Shown: positions 7,256 through 13,324 of the stretch, in pieces
Position numbering within the stretch: position 1 is the stretch's first letter
Layout: each line of letters begins with the position of its first letter
Program-made: the position numbers and the translations under genes
Origin: an uncultured Streptococcus sp.
GTDB lineage: Bacteria; Bacillota; Bacilli; Lactobacillales; Streptococcaceae
Reading direction: 5' to 3'
DNA length: 13,324 nt
Assembly (NCBI GenBank): GCA_934201655.1
Contig: CAKPXD010000025.1
Location: 1 to 13,324, forward strand
The notes under the pieces: model-generated
What the model saw: the letters and a program-made list of their open reading frames with translations, nothing else
Database searches by the model: none
Told to the model about the DNA's origin: nothing

Positions 7256-7288
7256 AAATGGTTTAGAAAGCTTTTTAAACCATTTTTT
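7256..7288 (+). terminator. Intrinsic terminator after the dCMP deaminase gene
   Basis: AAATGGTTTA (7256-7265) pairs with TAAACCATTT (7276-7285). The inner bases GAAAG and CTTTT continue the stem with one wobble, so almost the whole element is self-complementary. The T-tract 7283-7288 runs directly into the upp extended -10. Confidence 0.88.
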
Positions 7289-7296
7289 GATATAAT
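7288..7296 (+). promoter_or_regulatory. upp promoter, extended -10
   Basis: TGATATAAT carries TATAAT at 7291-7296. Its first T is the last T of the preceding terminator. No -35-like hexamer is present 17 bases upstream (AAGCTT lies there, in the hairpin). The expected start is near 7303, leaving about 27 nt to the ATG, with AAGGA at 7316-7320. Confidence 0.75.
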
Positions 7297-7329
7297 AAGA
7301 AGAATAAATTGAAAGAAGGAATTCTGAAA

Positions 7330-7959
7330 ATGGGAAAACTTGAAGTTATTAATCATCCACTGATTCAACACAAATTATCAATCTTGCGTCGCACTGACAC
7401 TTCTACAAAAGCTTTTCGTGAACTAGTAGACGAGATTGCAATGTTGATGGGATATGAAGTGCTTCGTGATCTTCCACTTGAAGATGTAGAAATCGAAACA
7501 CCGATCACAAAAACAGTTCAAAAACAGTTGGCTGGTAAAAAATTGGCAATTGTCCCAATCTTGCGTGCAGGTATTGGTATGGTTGATGGACTATTGAGTT
7601 TGGTTCCAGCAGCAAAAGTTGGTCACATTGGTATGTACCGTGACGAAGAAACCCTTCAACCAGTAGAATACTTGGTAAAATTACCTGAAGATATTGACCA
7701 ACGTCAAATTTTTGTAGTTGATCCTATGCTTGCAACAGGTGGATCAGCGATTTTGGCTGTTGACTCCCTCAAAAAACGTGGAGCTTCAAACATCAAGTTT
7801 GTCTGCCTTGTATCAGCTCCAGAAGGTGTAAAGGCACTTCAAGCAGCACACCCTGATGTAGAAATCTTTACAGCAGCTTTGGATGAACGCTTGAACGAAC
7901 ATGGTTACATCGTTCCAGGTCTTGGAGACGCTGGAGACCGCTTGTTCGGAACGAAATAA
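7330..7959 (+). CDS. upp: Uracil phosphoribosyltransferase
   Basis: The enzyme makes UMP from uracil and PRPP in the cytoplasm, the main uracil salvage step. The PRPP-binding loop [12 protein letters not shown] is at residues 129-140, and the uracil-binding C-terminal signature [17 protein letters not shown] at 192-208 is intact. [11 protein letters not shown] (77-87) and [11 protein letters not shown] (98-108) are also family-typical. The ATG at 7330 gives 209 residues, the normal length, and follows AAGGA by nine bases. A TTG at 7309 in frame has no ribosome binding site and lies nearly at the transcription start, so it is not the start. It is transcribed alone from an extended -10 promoter; only a weak hairpin follows, so some read-through toward clpP is possible. 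Confidence 0.97.
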   Translation: MGKLEVINHPLIQHKLSILRRTDTSTKAFRELVDEIAMLMGYEVLRDLPLEDVEIETPITKTVQKQLAGKKLAIVPILRAGIGMVDGLLSLVPAAKVGHIGMYRDEETLQPVEYLVKLPEDIDQRQIFVVDPMLATGGSAILAVDSLKKRGASNIKFVCLVSAPEGVKALQAAHPDVEIFTAALDERLNEHGYIVPGLGDAGDRLFGTK

Positions 7960-7960
7960 G

Positions 7961-8037
7961 ATTCTAAAGTGATATTGAGACTAAAGCCTAGTCTTAGTTT
8001 TGAAAGGAGGTTGAATTTTTGTATCTGTCTTTAGAAT
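7961..8037. repeat. 9-bp inverted repeat bracketing the structured upp-clpP gap
   Basis: ATTCTAAAG (7961-7969) and CTTTAGAAT (8029-8037) are exact inverted copies 59 bases apart. They enclose a hairpin (7974-7998) and an orphan Shine-Dalgarno sequence (8003-8010). Together they could fold as a stem with an inner hairpin. The repeat is seen directly; a function is not known. Confidence 0.5.
7974..8001 (+). terminator. Weak terminator-like hairpin after upp
   Basis: ATTGAGACTA (7974-7983) pairs with TAGTCTTAGT (7989-7998) around AAGCC, with two G-T wobbles. Only four T residues (7998-8001) follow, so termination of upp transcription may be partial. Confidence 0.5.
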
Positions 8038-8039
8038 AG
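8003..8039 (+). other. Orphan Shine-Dalgarno sequence with six-codon mini-ORF
   Basis: AAAGGAGG (8003-8010) is a full anti-16S match, yet no gene starts after it. The only frame at proper spacing is TTG at 8019-8021, encoding MYLSLE and stopping at 8037-8039. It lies upstream of the clpP promoter, so clpP does not use it. It may be a decaying gene start, a leader peptide on upp read-through RNA, or chance. Confidence 0.3.
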
Positions 8040-8047
8040 AGCAAAAA

Positions 8048-8064
8048 TTTGACCTTTTTTGACC
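8048..8064 (+). promoter_or_regulatory. CtsR operator of clpP
   Basis: TTTGACC-TTT-TTTGACC is a tandem heptamer repeat. Its reverse complement, GGTCAAAAAAGGTCAAA, matches the CtsR consensus (A/GGTCAAA-NAN-A/GGTCAAA) without mismatch. It covers the -35 of the clpP promoter, so bound CtsR would block RNA polymerase until heat or protein stress inactivates it. CtsR control of clp genes is well established in Gram-positive bacteria. Confidence 0.93.
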
Positions 8065-8077
8065 AAGGATATATAAT
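8049..8077 (+). promoter_or_regulatory. clpP promoter
   Basis: The -35 TTGACC (8049-8054) and -10 TATAAT (8072-8077) are 17 bases apart. Transcription should start near 8084, with a leader of about 36 nt. The -35 lies in the first half-site of the CtsR operator. Confidence 0.88.
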
Positions 8078-8119
8078 AATCCTATTAACAAAGAAATTAG
8101 AAATCAAAAGGAGAAATGA

Positions 8120-8710
8120 ATGATTCCTGTAGTTATTGAACAAACAAGTCGTGGAGAGCGCTCGTATGACATTTACTCACGTCTTCTTAAGGACCGCATT
8201 ATCATGTTGACTGGACCAGTCGAAGACAATATGGCAAACTCAGTTATCGCCCAATTGCTTTTCTTGGATGCCCAAGATAGTACAAAAGATATTTACCTTT
8301 ATGTAAACACTCCTGGAGGTTCTGTATCAGCTGGTTTGGCAATCGTTGATACTATGAACTTTATCAAGGCAGATGTCCAAACTATCGTTATGGGAATGGC
8401 AGCCTCAATGGGTACAATTATTGCTTCAAGTGGAGCAAAGGGCAAACGTTTCATGCTTCCAAATGCAGAATACATGATTCACCAACCAATGGGTGGTACA
8501 GGTGGTGGTACTCAGCAGACTGATATGGCCATCGCTGCTGAACACTTACTTAAAACTCGTAAAACTTTGGAGCAAATTCTTGCAGATAACTCTGGTAAAT
8601 CAGTTGAGCAAATCCATGCAGATGCTGAACGTGATTACTGGATGAGTGCTCAAGAAACACTTGAATATGGTTTCATTGATGAAATTATGGCCAATAATTC
8701 TTTGAATTAA
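8120..8710 (+). CDS. clpP: ATP-dependent Clp protease proteolytic subunit
   Basis: ClpP forms the tetradecameric serine protease chamber that, with ClpC, ClpE or ClpX, degrades misfolded and regulatory proteins in the cytoplasm. The catalytic triad is present: Ser96 in MGMAASMGT (91-99), His121 in MIHQPMGG (119-126) and Asp172 in ERDYWMSA (170-177). [12 protein letters not shown] (61-72) is the oxyanion-loop region. The 196 residues are the usual length. The N-terminus [23 protein letters not shown] is the standard axial-loop sequence with at most a short propeptide. AAGGAG ends seven bases before the ATG at 8120. It is the sole gene between a CtsR-controlled promoter and a good terminator, so it should be induced by heat and proteotoxic stress. 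Confidence 0.98.
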   Translation: MIPVVIEQTSRGERSYDIYSRLLKDRIIMLTGPVEDNMANSVIAQLLFLDAQDSTKDIYLYVNTPGGSVSAGLAIVDTMNFIKADVQTIVMGMAASMGTIIASSGAKGKRFMLPNAEYMIHQPMGGTGGGTQQTDMAIAAEHLLKTRKTLEQILADNSGKSVEQIHADAERDYWMSAQETLEYGFIDEIMANNSLN

Positions 8711-8717
8711 ACTACTA

Positions 8718-8746
8718 AAGCAAGCTCGACTGAGCTTGTTTTTTTT
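8718..8746 (+). terminator. Intrinsic terminator after clpP
   Basis: CAAGCTC (8721-8727) pairs with GAGCTTG (8732-8738) around GACT. Flanking A residues can pair with the start of an eight-T tract (8739-8746), whose last T begins the next promoter's TG motif. Confidence 0.92.
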
Positions 8747-8754
8747 GATATAAT
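8746..8754 (+). promoter_or_regulatory. Promoter of the YlbG-like gene, extended -10
   Basis: TGATATAAT has TATAAT at 8749-8754. At exactly 17 bases upstream, TCGACT (8726-8731) is a partial -35 match (four of six) that overlaps the loop of the clpP terminator. The start is expected near 8761. Confidence 0.75.
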
Positions 8755-8785
8755 AGAAGGAAGATTGTTAGAAGGAAGTTGAATT

Positions 8786-9055
8786 ATGTTTCAAAAAGAG
8801 AATCGGTCTGGTCTGATTATCTATTTATACTATAATCGCGATGCAAAAAAACTCGCAAATTATGGTGATATTTGTTACCACTCAAAAAAACATCGTTACC
8901 TACAACTTTATGTTCCAACAGAGGAAGTAGAAGAGCTGGTAAATCGTTTAGGAAAAGAGAAATTTATCAAGAAAGTGAGAGTTTGTCATATTCAAGAATT
9001 GGAAACTCCTTTCGTTGGAAACTTATATAAAACAAGCGAAAACGTTATCATTTAA
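8786..9055 (+). CDS. ylbG: UPF0298 (DUF2129) family protein, YlbG-like
   Basis: A small cytoplasmic protein of 89 residues whose function I do not know. It matches the Bacillus YlbG family by RSGLIIYLY (7-15), [24 protein letters not shown] (20-43) and a later KFIKKVRV (59-66). The family is short and widespread in Firmicutes and has a predicted alpha/beta fold. No membrane segment or signal peptide is visible. The ATG follows GAAGGA (8771-8776) by nine bases. It has its own extended -10 promoter. No clear terminator follows before the liv promoter 18 bases downstream, so some transcripts may continue into livJ. Assignment to the family is good, function unassigned. Confidence 0.85.
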   Translation: MFQKENRSGLIIYLYYNRDAKKLANYGDICYHSKKHRYLQLYVPTEEVEELVNRLGKEKFIKKVRVCHIQELETPFVGNLYKTSENVII

Positions 9056-9073
9056 AAAAGTGAGAGAAACTTG

Positions 9074-9102
9074 TTGACAATTTTCTGATAATTCGGTATA
9101 TT
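9074..9102 (+). promoter_or_regulatory. liv operon promoter
   Basis: A perfect -35 TTGACA (9074-9079) and TATATT (9097-9102) are 17 bases apart. The expected start is near 9109. AAGGAG (9132-9137) lies six bases before the livJ ATG. Confidence 0.85.
9079..9093 (+). promoter_or_regulatory. CodY box in the liv promoter spacer
   Basis: AATTTTCTGATAATT differs at one position from the CodY consensus AATTTTCWGAAAATT. It fills the region between -35 and -10, so CodY bound with branched-chain amino acids would block the promoter. Repression of branched-chain amino-acid uptake genes by CodY is established in streptococci and other Firmicutes. Confidence 0.82.
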
Positions 9103-9143
9103 CTTAACATGTAATTTAAATTGATAATAAAAAGGAGATAAAC

Positions 9144-10304
9144 ATGAAGAAAAAATTTGCATTGTCACTTGTAGCTCTTGCAAGTACAGCTCTTTTAGCA
9201 GCTTGTGGGGAAGTGAAGTCAGGAGCTTCAAACACAACTGGTAACCCGATTGATGAAAAAGTTGTAAAAATTGGTTTCAACTTCGAAGAAACTGGTGCTG
9301 TAGCATCTTACGGTACTTCTGAGCAAAAGGGTGCTCAACTTGCAGTTGATGAAATCAACGCAGCAGGTGGTATCGATGGAAAACAAATCGAAGTAGTTGA
9401 TAAAGATAACAAATCTGAAACTGCTGAAGCTGCTTCTGTTTCAACAAACCTTGTGACTCAATCTAAGGTAGCAGCTATCGTAGGACCTGCGACTTCAGGT
9501 GCGACTGCAGCAGCAGTAGCAAATGCTACACAAGCTGGAGTTCCATTGATTTCTCCAAGTGCTACTCAAGATGGTTTGACAAAAGGTCAAGATTTCCTCT
9601 TCATCGGAACATTCCAAGATAGTTTCCAAGGAAAAATCATCTCAAACTACGTTTCAAACAAATTGAACGCTAAAAAAGTGGTCTTGTATACAGATAACTC
9701 AAGTGACTACGCTAAAGGTATTGCAAAATCTTTCCGTGATTCATTCACAGGTGAAATCGTAGCAGACGAAACATTTGTATCAGGTGATACAGACTTCCAA
9801 GCAGCTTTGACAAAAATCAAAGATAAAGACTTTGATGCAATCGTATTGCCAGGTTACTACACAGAAGCTGGTAAGATTGTAAACCAAGCTCGTGGTATGG
9901 GAATTGATAAGCCAATCATCGGTGGTGACGGATTTAACGGTGCAGAATTTGTTCAACAAGCAACTGCTGAACGTGCATCAAATATCTACTTCATCTCAGG
10001 ATTCTCAACTACTGTTGATGTTTCAGATAAAGCAAAAGCCTTCCTTGAAGCTTACCGTGCAAAATATAACGAAGATCCTTCAACATTTGCAGCTCTTGCT
10101 TATGACTCAGTTTACCTTGTAGCTAATGCAGCAAAAGGTGCAAAAACTTCAGTTGATATCAAGAACAATCTTGCTAAAACACAAAACTTCGAAGGTGTTA
10201 CAGGTCAAACAAGCTTTGATGCAGATCATAACACTGTGAAAACAGCCTTCATGATGACCATGAATAATGGTAAAGTAGATGCGGCAGAAGTCGTAAAACC
10301 TTAA
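9144..10304 (+). CDS. livJ: Branched-chain amino-acid ABC transporter, substrate-binding lipoprotein
   Basis: LivJ captures leucine, isoleucine or valine outside the membrane and delivers them to LivH/LivM. The N-terminus is a lipoprotein signal (MKKKFALSLVALASTALLAAC) with lipobox LAAC at 18-21; Cys21 is the lipid anchor. From residue 40 the type 1 periplasmic-binding fold is clear: VKIGFNFEETGAVASYG (41-57), GAQLAVDEINAAGGIDGK (63-80), AIVGPATSGA (111-120), and DAIVLPGYYTEAG and KPIIGGDGFNG further on. The length, 386 residues, is typical. Strong promoter, AAGGAG ribosome binding site and first place in the operon fit the high expression usual for binding proteins. An imperfect hairpin follows before livH and may lower expression of the downstream genes. 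CodY control is likely. Confidence 0.96.
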   Translation: MKKKFALSLVALASTALLAACGEVKSGASNTTGNPIDEKVVKIGFNFEETGAVASYGTSEQKGAQLAVDEINAAGGIDGKQIEVVDKDNKSETAEAASVSTNLVTQSKVAAIVGPATSGATAAAVANATQAGVPLISPSATQDGLTKGQDFLFIGTFQDSFQGKIISNYVSNKLNAKKVVLYTDNSSDYAKGIAKSFRDSFTGEIVADETFVSGDTDFQAALTKIKDKDFDAIVLPGYYTEAGKIVNQARGMGIDKPIIGGDGFNGAEFVQQATAERASNIYFISGFSTTVDVSDKAKAFLEAYRAKYNEDPSTFAALAYDSVYLVANAAKGAKTSVDIKNNLAKTQNFEGVTGQTSFDADHNTVKTAFMMTMNNGKVDAAEVVKP

Positions 10305-10323
10305 TTTTATAGATATCGTAAAT

Positions 10324-10349
10324 GGGGAATGAGCTTTTACTCACTCCCT
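10324..10349 (+). terminator. Imperfect hairpin in the livJ-livH gap, possible partial terminator or mRNA stabiliser
   Basis: GGGAATGAG (10325-10333) pairs with CTCACTCCC (10340-10348) around CTTTTA with one A-C mismatch; an outer G-T pair is possible. The tail TGTTTCGG is a poor T-tract. It is followed by A+T-rich sequence with a second small stem (GGATT with AATCC, about 10369-10389). This probably sets the ratio of livJ to livHMGF rather than ending the operon. Confidence 0.45.
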
Positions 10350-10419
10350 GTTTCGGTATTTATAAAGGGATTATTTTTTTATAAAATCCTAAAAACAAAA
10401 CTTAGAAAGAGTGAACCAT

Positions 10420-11289
10420 ATGCTTCAACAACTTGTCAATGGTTTAATCTTGGGTAGTGTCTATGCCTTGCTAGCCCTGGGTTATACTATGGTTTATGGA
10501 ATTATCAAGCTTATTAACTTTGCCCATGGTGATATCTATATGATGGGTGCTTTCATGGGTTATTTCTTGATTAATGCCCTCCATTTAAATTTCTTTTTAG
10601 CCTTAATTTTGTCCATGATTGGTTCAGCTATTCTCGGTGTTATCATCGAGTTTCTAGCCTACCGTCCACTCCGTCATTCAACTCGTATCTCTGTATTGAT
10701 TACTGCTATCGGGGTATCCTTCTTGCTTGAGTATGGAATGGTCTATCTAGTAGGTGCCAATACACGCGCCTTCCCTCAAGCAATCCAAACAGTTCGTTAT
10801 GACTTGGGTCCAATCAGTCTTACAAATATCCAATTGTTGATTTTGACAGTTTCGATTGTTTTGATGATTCTTTTGCAACTCATCGTGCAAAAAACAAAAA
10901 TGGGGAAAGCCATGCGTGCCGTATCTGTAGATAGTGATGCAGCTCAATTGATGGGGATCAACGTAAACCGTACAATCAGTTTCACCTTTGCCTTAGGTTC
11001 AGCTCTGGCTGGTGCAGCAGGTGTCTTGATTGCCCTTTACTACAACTCTCTTGAACCATTGATGGGAATGACTCCGGGTATTAAATCATTCGTGGCTGCC
11101 GTTTTAGGTGGTATCGGTATTATTCCTGGTGCAGCTCTTGGAGGTTTTGTAATCGGACTATTGGAAACTTTTGCAACAGCCTTCGGAATGTCAGATTTCC
11201 GTGATGCTATCGTGTACGGAATCTTGCTATTGATCTTGATTGTTCGTCCAGCTGGTATCCTTGGTAAGAATGTGAAAGAGAAGGTGTAA
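10420..11289 (+). CDS. livH: Branched-chain amino-acid ABC transporter, permease LivH
   Basis: An integral membrane permease that forms the translocation channel with LivM. The 289 residues are almost wholly hydrophobic, with about eight membrane segments. Family features include LGSVYALLALGYTMVYGIIKLINFAHGDIYM near the N-terminus, RPLRHSTRISVLITAIGVSFLLEYG, a cytoplasmic KMGKAMRAVSVDSDAAQLMGINV loop that should contact the ATPases, and GGIGIIPGAALGGFVIGLLE. I chose ATG 10420; the in-frame GTG at 10411 lies too close to the AGAAAG ribosome binding site. livM begins three bases after the stop, so the two are translated together. No promoter of its own is evident. Confidence 0.95.
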   Translation: MLQQLVNGLILGSVYALLALGYTMVYGIIKLINFAHGDIYMMGAFMGYFLINALHLNFFLALILSMIGSAILGVIIEFLAYRPLRHSTRISVLITAIGVSFLLEYGMVYLVGANTRAFPQAIQTVRYDLGPISLTNIQLLILTVSIVLMILLQLIVQKTKMGKAMRAVSVDSDAAQLMGINVNRTISFTFALGSALAGAAGVLIALYYNSLEPLMGMTPGIKSFVAAVLGGIGIIPGAALGGFVIGLLETFATAFGMSDFRDAIVYGILLLILIVRPAGILGKNVKEKV

Positions 11290-11292
11290 ACA

Positions 11293-12249
11293 ATGAAAGA
11301 AAATTTAAAAGTTAATATTCTCTGGTTGCTCCTTTTGTTGCTTGGATATGGTGTGATTAGCTTATTAGTTTCGTTTGGTATTTTAAACCTTTTCCATATT
11401 CAGATTCTAGAACAAATCGGTATCAATATTATTCTTGCAGTAGGACTAAACCTTATCGTTGGTTTCTCTGGTCAATTTTCACTTGGGCATGCTGGATTTA
11501 TGGCAATCGGTGCCTATGCAGCGGCTATTATTGGTTCTAAATCTCCAACTTACGGTGCCTTTTTTGGAGCTATGTTGCTTGGTGCTATCATTGCTGGTTT
11601 GGTTGCCCTAGTCGTTGGAATTCCTACCCTTCGTTTGAAGGGGGACTACCTTGCAGTTGCGACACTTGGGGTTGCTGAAATTATCCGTATCTTAATCGTC
11701 AATGGTGGTGATTTAACAAACGGAGCTGCCGGTATCCTTGGTATTCCAAACTTTACTAATTGGCAAATGGTATACATTTTTGCCGTGATTACGACAATTG
11801 CAACGCTGAATTTCCTTCGTAGTCCAATCGGTCGTTTAACCTTGTCTGTTCGTGAAGATGAAATTGCAGCTGAATCTGTCGGGGTAAATACAACAAAAAT
11901 CAAAATTATCGCATTTGTCTTTGGAGCTATGACTGCAAGTATTGCAGGTTCCCTTCAAGCAGGATTTATCGGTTCTGTTGTGCCAAAAGATTATAGCTTT
12001 ATCAACTCTATCAACGTTTTAATTATCGTTGTATTTGGTGGCTTGGGATCAATTACAGGAGCAATTGTCGCTGCGATTGTTCTTGGTATTTTGAATATGT
12101 TCCTTCAAGATGTGGCTAGCGTTCGTATGATTATCTATGCTTTGGCCTTGGTACTTGTTATGATCTTCAGACCAGGAGGTCTTCTAGGAACATGGGAATT
12201 GAGCCTATCAAGACTCTTTAAAAAAGGTAAGAAGGAGGGACAAAACTAA
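11293..12249 (+). CDS. livM: Branched-chain amino-acid ABC transporter, permease LivM
   Basis: The second membrane permease of the importer. Of 318 residues most are hydrophobic. VGLNLIVGFSGQFSLGHAGFMAIGAYAAA near residues 50-80 is the LivM hallmark. The cytoplasmic SPIGRLTLSVREDEIAAESVGVN segment is the ATPase-coupling loop, and VVFGGLGSITGAIVAA is the conserved C-terminal membrane motif. A basic tail, RLFKKGKKEGQN, ends the protein. AAGGTG in the end of livH serves as its ribosome binding site. Its stop TAA shares one base with the livG ATG (TAATG at 12247-12251), indicating translational coupling. AAGGAGG at 12232-12238 in the tail codes for Lys-Glu-Gly residues and is also the livG ribosome binding site. 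Confidence 0.95.
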   Translation: MKENLKVNILWLLLLLLGYGVISLLVSFGILNLFHIQILEQIGINIILAVGLNLIVGFSGQFSLGHAGFMAIGAYAAAIIGSKSPTYGAFFGAMLLGAIIAGLVALVVGIPTLRLKGDYLAVATLGVAEIIRILIVNGGDLTNGAAGILGIPNFTNWQMVYIFAVITTIATLNFLRSPIGRLTLSVREDEIAAESVGVNTTKIKIIAFVFGAMTASIAGSLQAGFIGSVVPKDYSFINSINVLIIVVFGGLGSITGAIVAAIVLGILNMFLQDVASVRMIIYALALVLVMIFRPGGLLGTWELSLSRLFKKGKKEGQN

Positions 12250-13013
12250 TGGCATTACTTGAAGTAAAACAGTTAACCAAGCATTTTGGTGGTCTGACTG
12301 CTGTTGGAGATGTAACTCTAGAATTGAACGAAGGTGAACTTGTTGGTTTGATTGGACCGAATGGTGCTGGTAAAACAACTCTCTTCAACTTGCTGACAGG
12401 AGTTTATGAACCAAGTGAAGGAACCGTAACCTTAGATGGTCACTTATTAAATGGTAAGCAACCCTATAAAATTGCGGCTCTTGGCTTAGGACGTACTTTC
12501 CAAAATATTCGTCTATTTAAAGACTTAACTGTATTAGACAATGTTCTCATTGCATTTAGCAACCATCATAAACAACATGTATTTGCTAGTTTTTTCCGCT
12601 TACCAGCTTTTTACAAGAATGAAAAAGAATTAAAAGCCAAAGCATTAGAACTACTAAAAATCTTTGATCTAGATGGTGATGCTGAAACTTTAGCTAAAAA
12701 CTTAGCCTATGGCCAACAACGTCGTTTGGAAATTGTTCGTGCCCTTGCTACTGAACCTAAAATCCTCTTCTTAGATGAGCCTGCAGCAGGTATGAACCCC
12801 CAAGAAACTGCAGAATTGACTGAGTTGATCCGTCGCATCAAGGATGAATTCAAGATCACCATCATGCTGATTGAACATGATATGAATTTGGTCATGGAAG
12901 TCACTGAGCGTATCTACGTACTTGAGTATGGTCGTTTGATTGCTCATGGGACACCAGATGAAATCAAGAACAATAAACGTGTTATCGAAGCTTATCTTGG
13001 AGGTGAAGCCTAA
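12249..13013 (+). CDS. livG: Branched-chain amino-acid ABC transporter, ATP-binding protein LivG
   Basis: One of two cytoplasmic ATPases that power LivHM. All ABC motifs are intact in 254 residues: Walker A GPNGAGKTT at 36-44, Q-loop Gln85 in RTFQNIRLF, signature LAYGQQRRLE at 152-161, Walker B ILFLDEP at 172-178, D-loop region AAGMNP at 179-184 and H-loop His210 in IEHD. The LAYGQQRRLE form of the signature, in place of LSGGQ, is characteristic of LivG. The C-terminal GRLIAHGTPDEIKNNKRVIEAYLG is also typical of this subfamily. The start overlaps the livM stop by one base, and the stop overlaps the livF start in the same way. Confidence 0.97.
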   Translation: MALLEVKQLTKHFGGLTAVGDVTLELNEGELVGLIGPNGAGKTTLFNLLTGVYEPSEGTVTLDGHLLNGKQPYKIAALGLGRTFQNIRLFKDLTVLDNVLIAFSNHHKQHVFASFFRLPAFYKNEKELKAKALELLKIFDLDGDAETLAKNLAYGQQRRLEIVRALATEPKILFLDEPAAGMNPQETAELTELIRRIKDEFKITIMLIEHDMNLVMEVTERIYVLEYGRLIAHGTPDEIKNNKRVIEAYLGGEA

Positions 13014-13324
13014 TGTCTATGTTAAAAGTTGAAAACCTCTCAGTTCACTACGGTATGATTCAAGCTGTACGTGATGTGAGCTTTGAAGTTAATGAAGGGG
13101 AAGTTGTTTCTCTTATCGGTGCTAACGGTGCTGGTAAAACAACCATCCTTCGTACCCTATCAGGTCTTGTGCGCCCAAGTTCTGGTCGAATTGAATTCTT
13201 GGGACAAGAAATCCAAAAGATGCCTGCACAAAAAATTGTGGCATCAGGACTTTCTCAAGTACCAGAAGGACGTCATGTCTTCCCTGGTTTGACAGTTTTG
13301 GAAAACTTGGAGATGGGAGCCTTT
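13013..13324 (+). CDS. livF: Branched-chain amino-acid ABC transporter, ATP-binding protein LivF, 3' end outside the window
   Basis: The second ATPase of the importer, of which 104 residues are visible before the right edge; full proteins have about 236. It begins MSMLKVENLSVHYGMIQAV, has Walker A GANGAGKTT at 36-44 and the Q-loop LSQVPEGRHVFPGLTVLENLEMG at 80-102, the form typical of LivF. I chose ATG 13013, which overlaps the livG stop (TAATG) and lies seven bases after GGAGGTG (12999-13005). The next in-frame ATG (13019) is 13 bases from that site and less likely. Signature and Walker B motifs lie outside the window. Confidence 0.95.
   Translation, partial: MSMLKVENLSVHYGMIQAVRDVSFEVNEGEVVSLIGANGAGKTTILRTLSGLVRPSSGRIEFLGQEIQKMPAQKIVASGLSQVPEGRHVFPGLTVLENLEMGAF

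Noticed and set aside
7309..7311. TTG as start of upp (216 residues)
   Set aside because: It lacks a ribosome binding site and sits almost at the predicted transcription start; ATG 7330 has AAGGA and gives the standard 209 residues.
8116..8118. ATG four bases upstream of the clpP start
   Set aside because: It opens a frame of only seven codons (MNDSCSY) that overlaps clpP; ATG 8120 has the correct spacing and protein.
10411..10413. GTG as start of livH
   Set aside because: AGAAAG lies only a few bases upstream, too close; ATG 10420 has better spacing and the usual N-terminus MLQQLVNG.

Overview
The window looks like core chromosome of a streptococcus of the mitis/pneumoniae group. This rests on low-GC coding sequence, strong AAGGAG-type ribosome binding sites, frequent extended -10 promoters (TGnTATAAT), and a gene order I recognise from pneumococcal chromosomes (manA, transporter, MerR, flavoprotein, DegV, TetR, deaminase, upp, clpP, YlbG-like, livJHMGF). 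No phage, insertion sequence, CRISPR array, tRNA or rRNA gene was seen. No gap between genes exceeds about 250 bases.

Left part (1-3211): the 3' end of a DUF3592-like membrane protein gene enters from the left edge, then manA (mannose-6-phosphate isomerase) on the + strand. manA converges on a sodium:neurotransmitter-symporter (NSS) family transporter on the - strand. The transporter has a strong promoter and a leader of about 100 nt that contains a terminator hairpin, which suggests attenuation.

Middle part (3212-7239): a TipA-like MerR regulator has its own 19-bp-spacer MerR promoter and an internal ribosome binding site that could produce the drug-binding domain alone. It converges on a HI0933-family flavoprotein, which may be leaderless. 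Next come a DegV/FakB-like fatty-acid-binding protein and a divergent TetR regulator, whose promoters overlap at their -10 elements. A dCMP deaminase (ComEB-like) follows TetR closely.

Right part (7240-13324): upp (pyrimidine salvage), clpP (protease, under a perfect CtsR operator), a UPF0298/YlbG-like small protein, and livJHMGF, a branched-chain amino-acid ABC importer with a CodY-like box between the -35 and -10 of its promoter. livF is cut by the right edge.

Taken together the window covers sugar-phosphate metabolism, nucleotide salvage and dCMP deamination, protein quality control and amino-acid uptake, with several nutrient- or stress-linked switches. A recurring layout stands out: four times a terminator T-tract runs into an extended -10 promoter for the next gene. 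I see no large undescribed multi-gene system. The most interesting signals are regulatory: the transporter leader, the TipA-type internal start, the terminator-promoter fusions, the leaderless flavoprotein gene and a structured upp-clpP gap with an orphan Shine-Dalgarno sequence.
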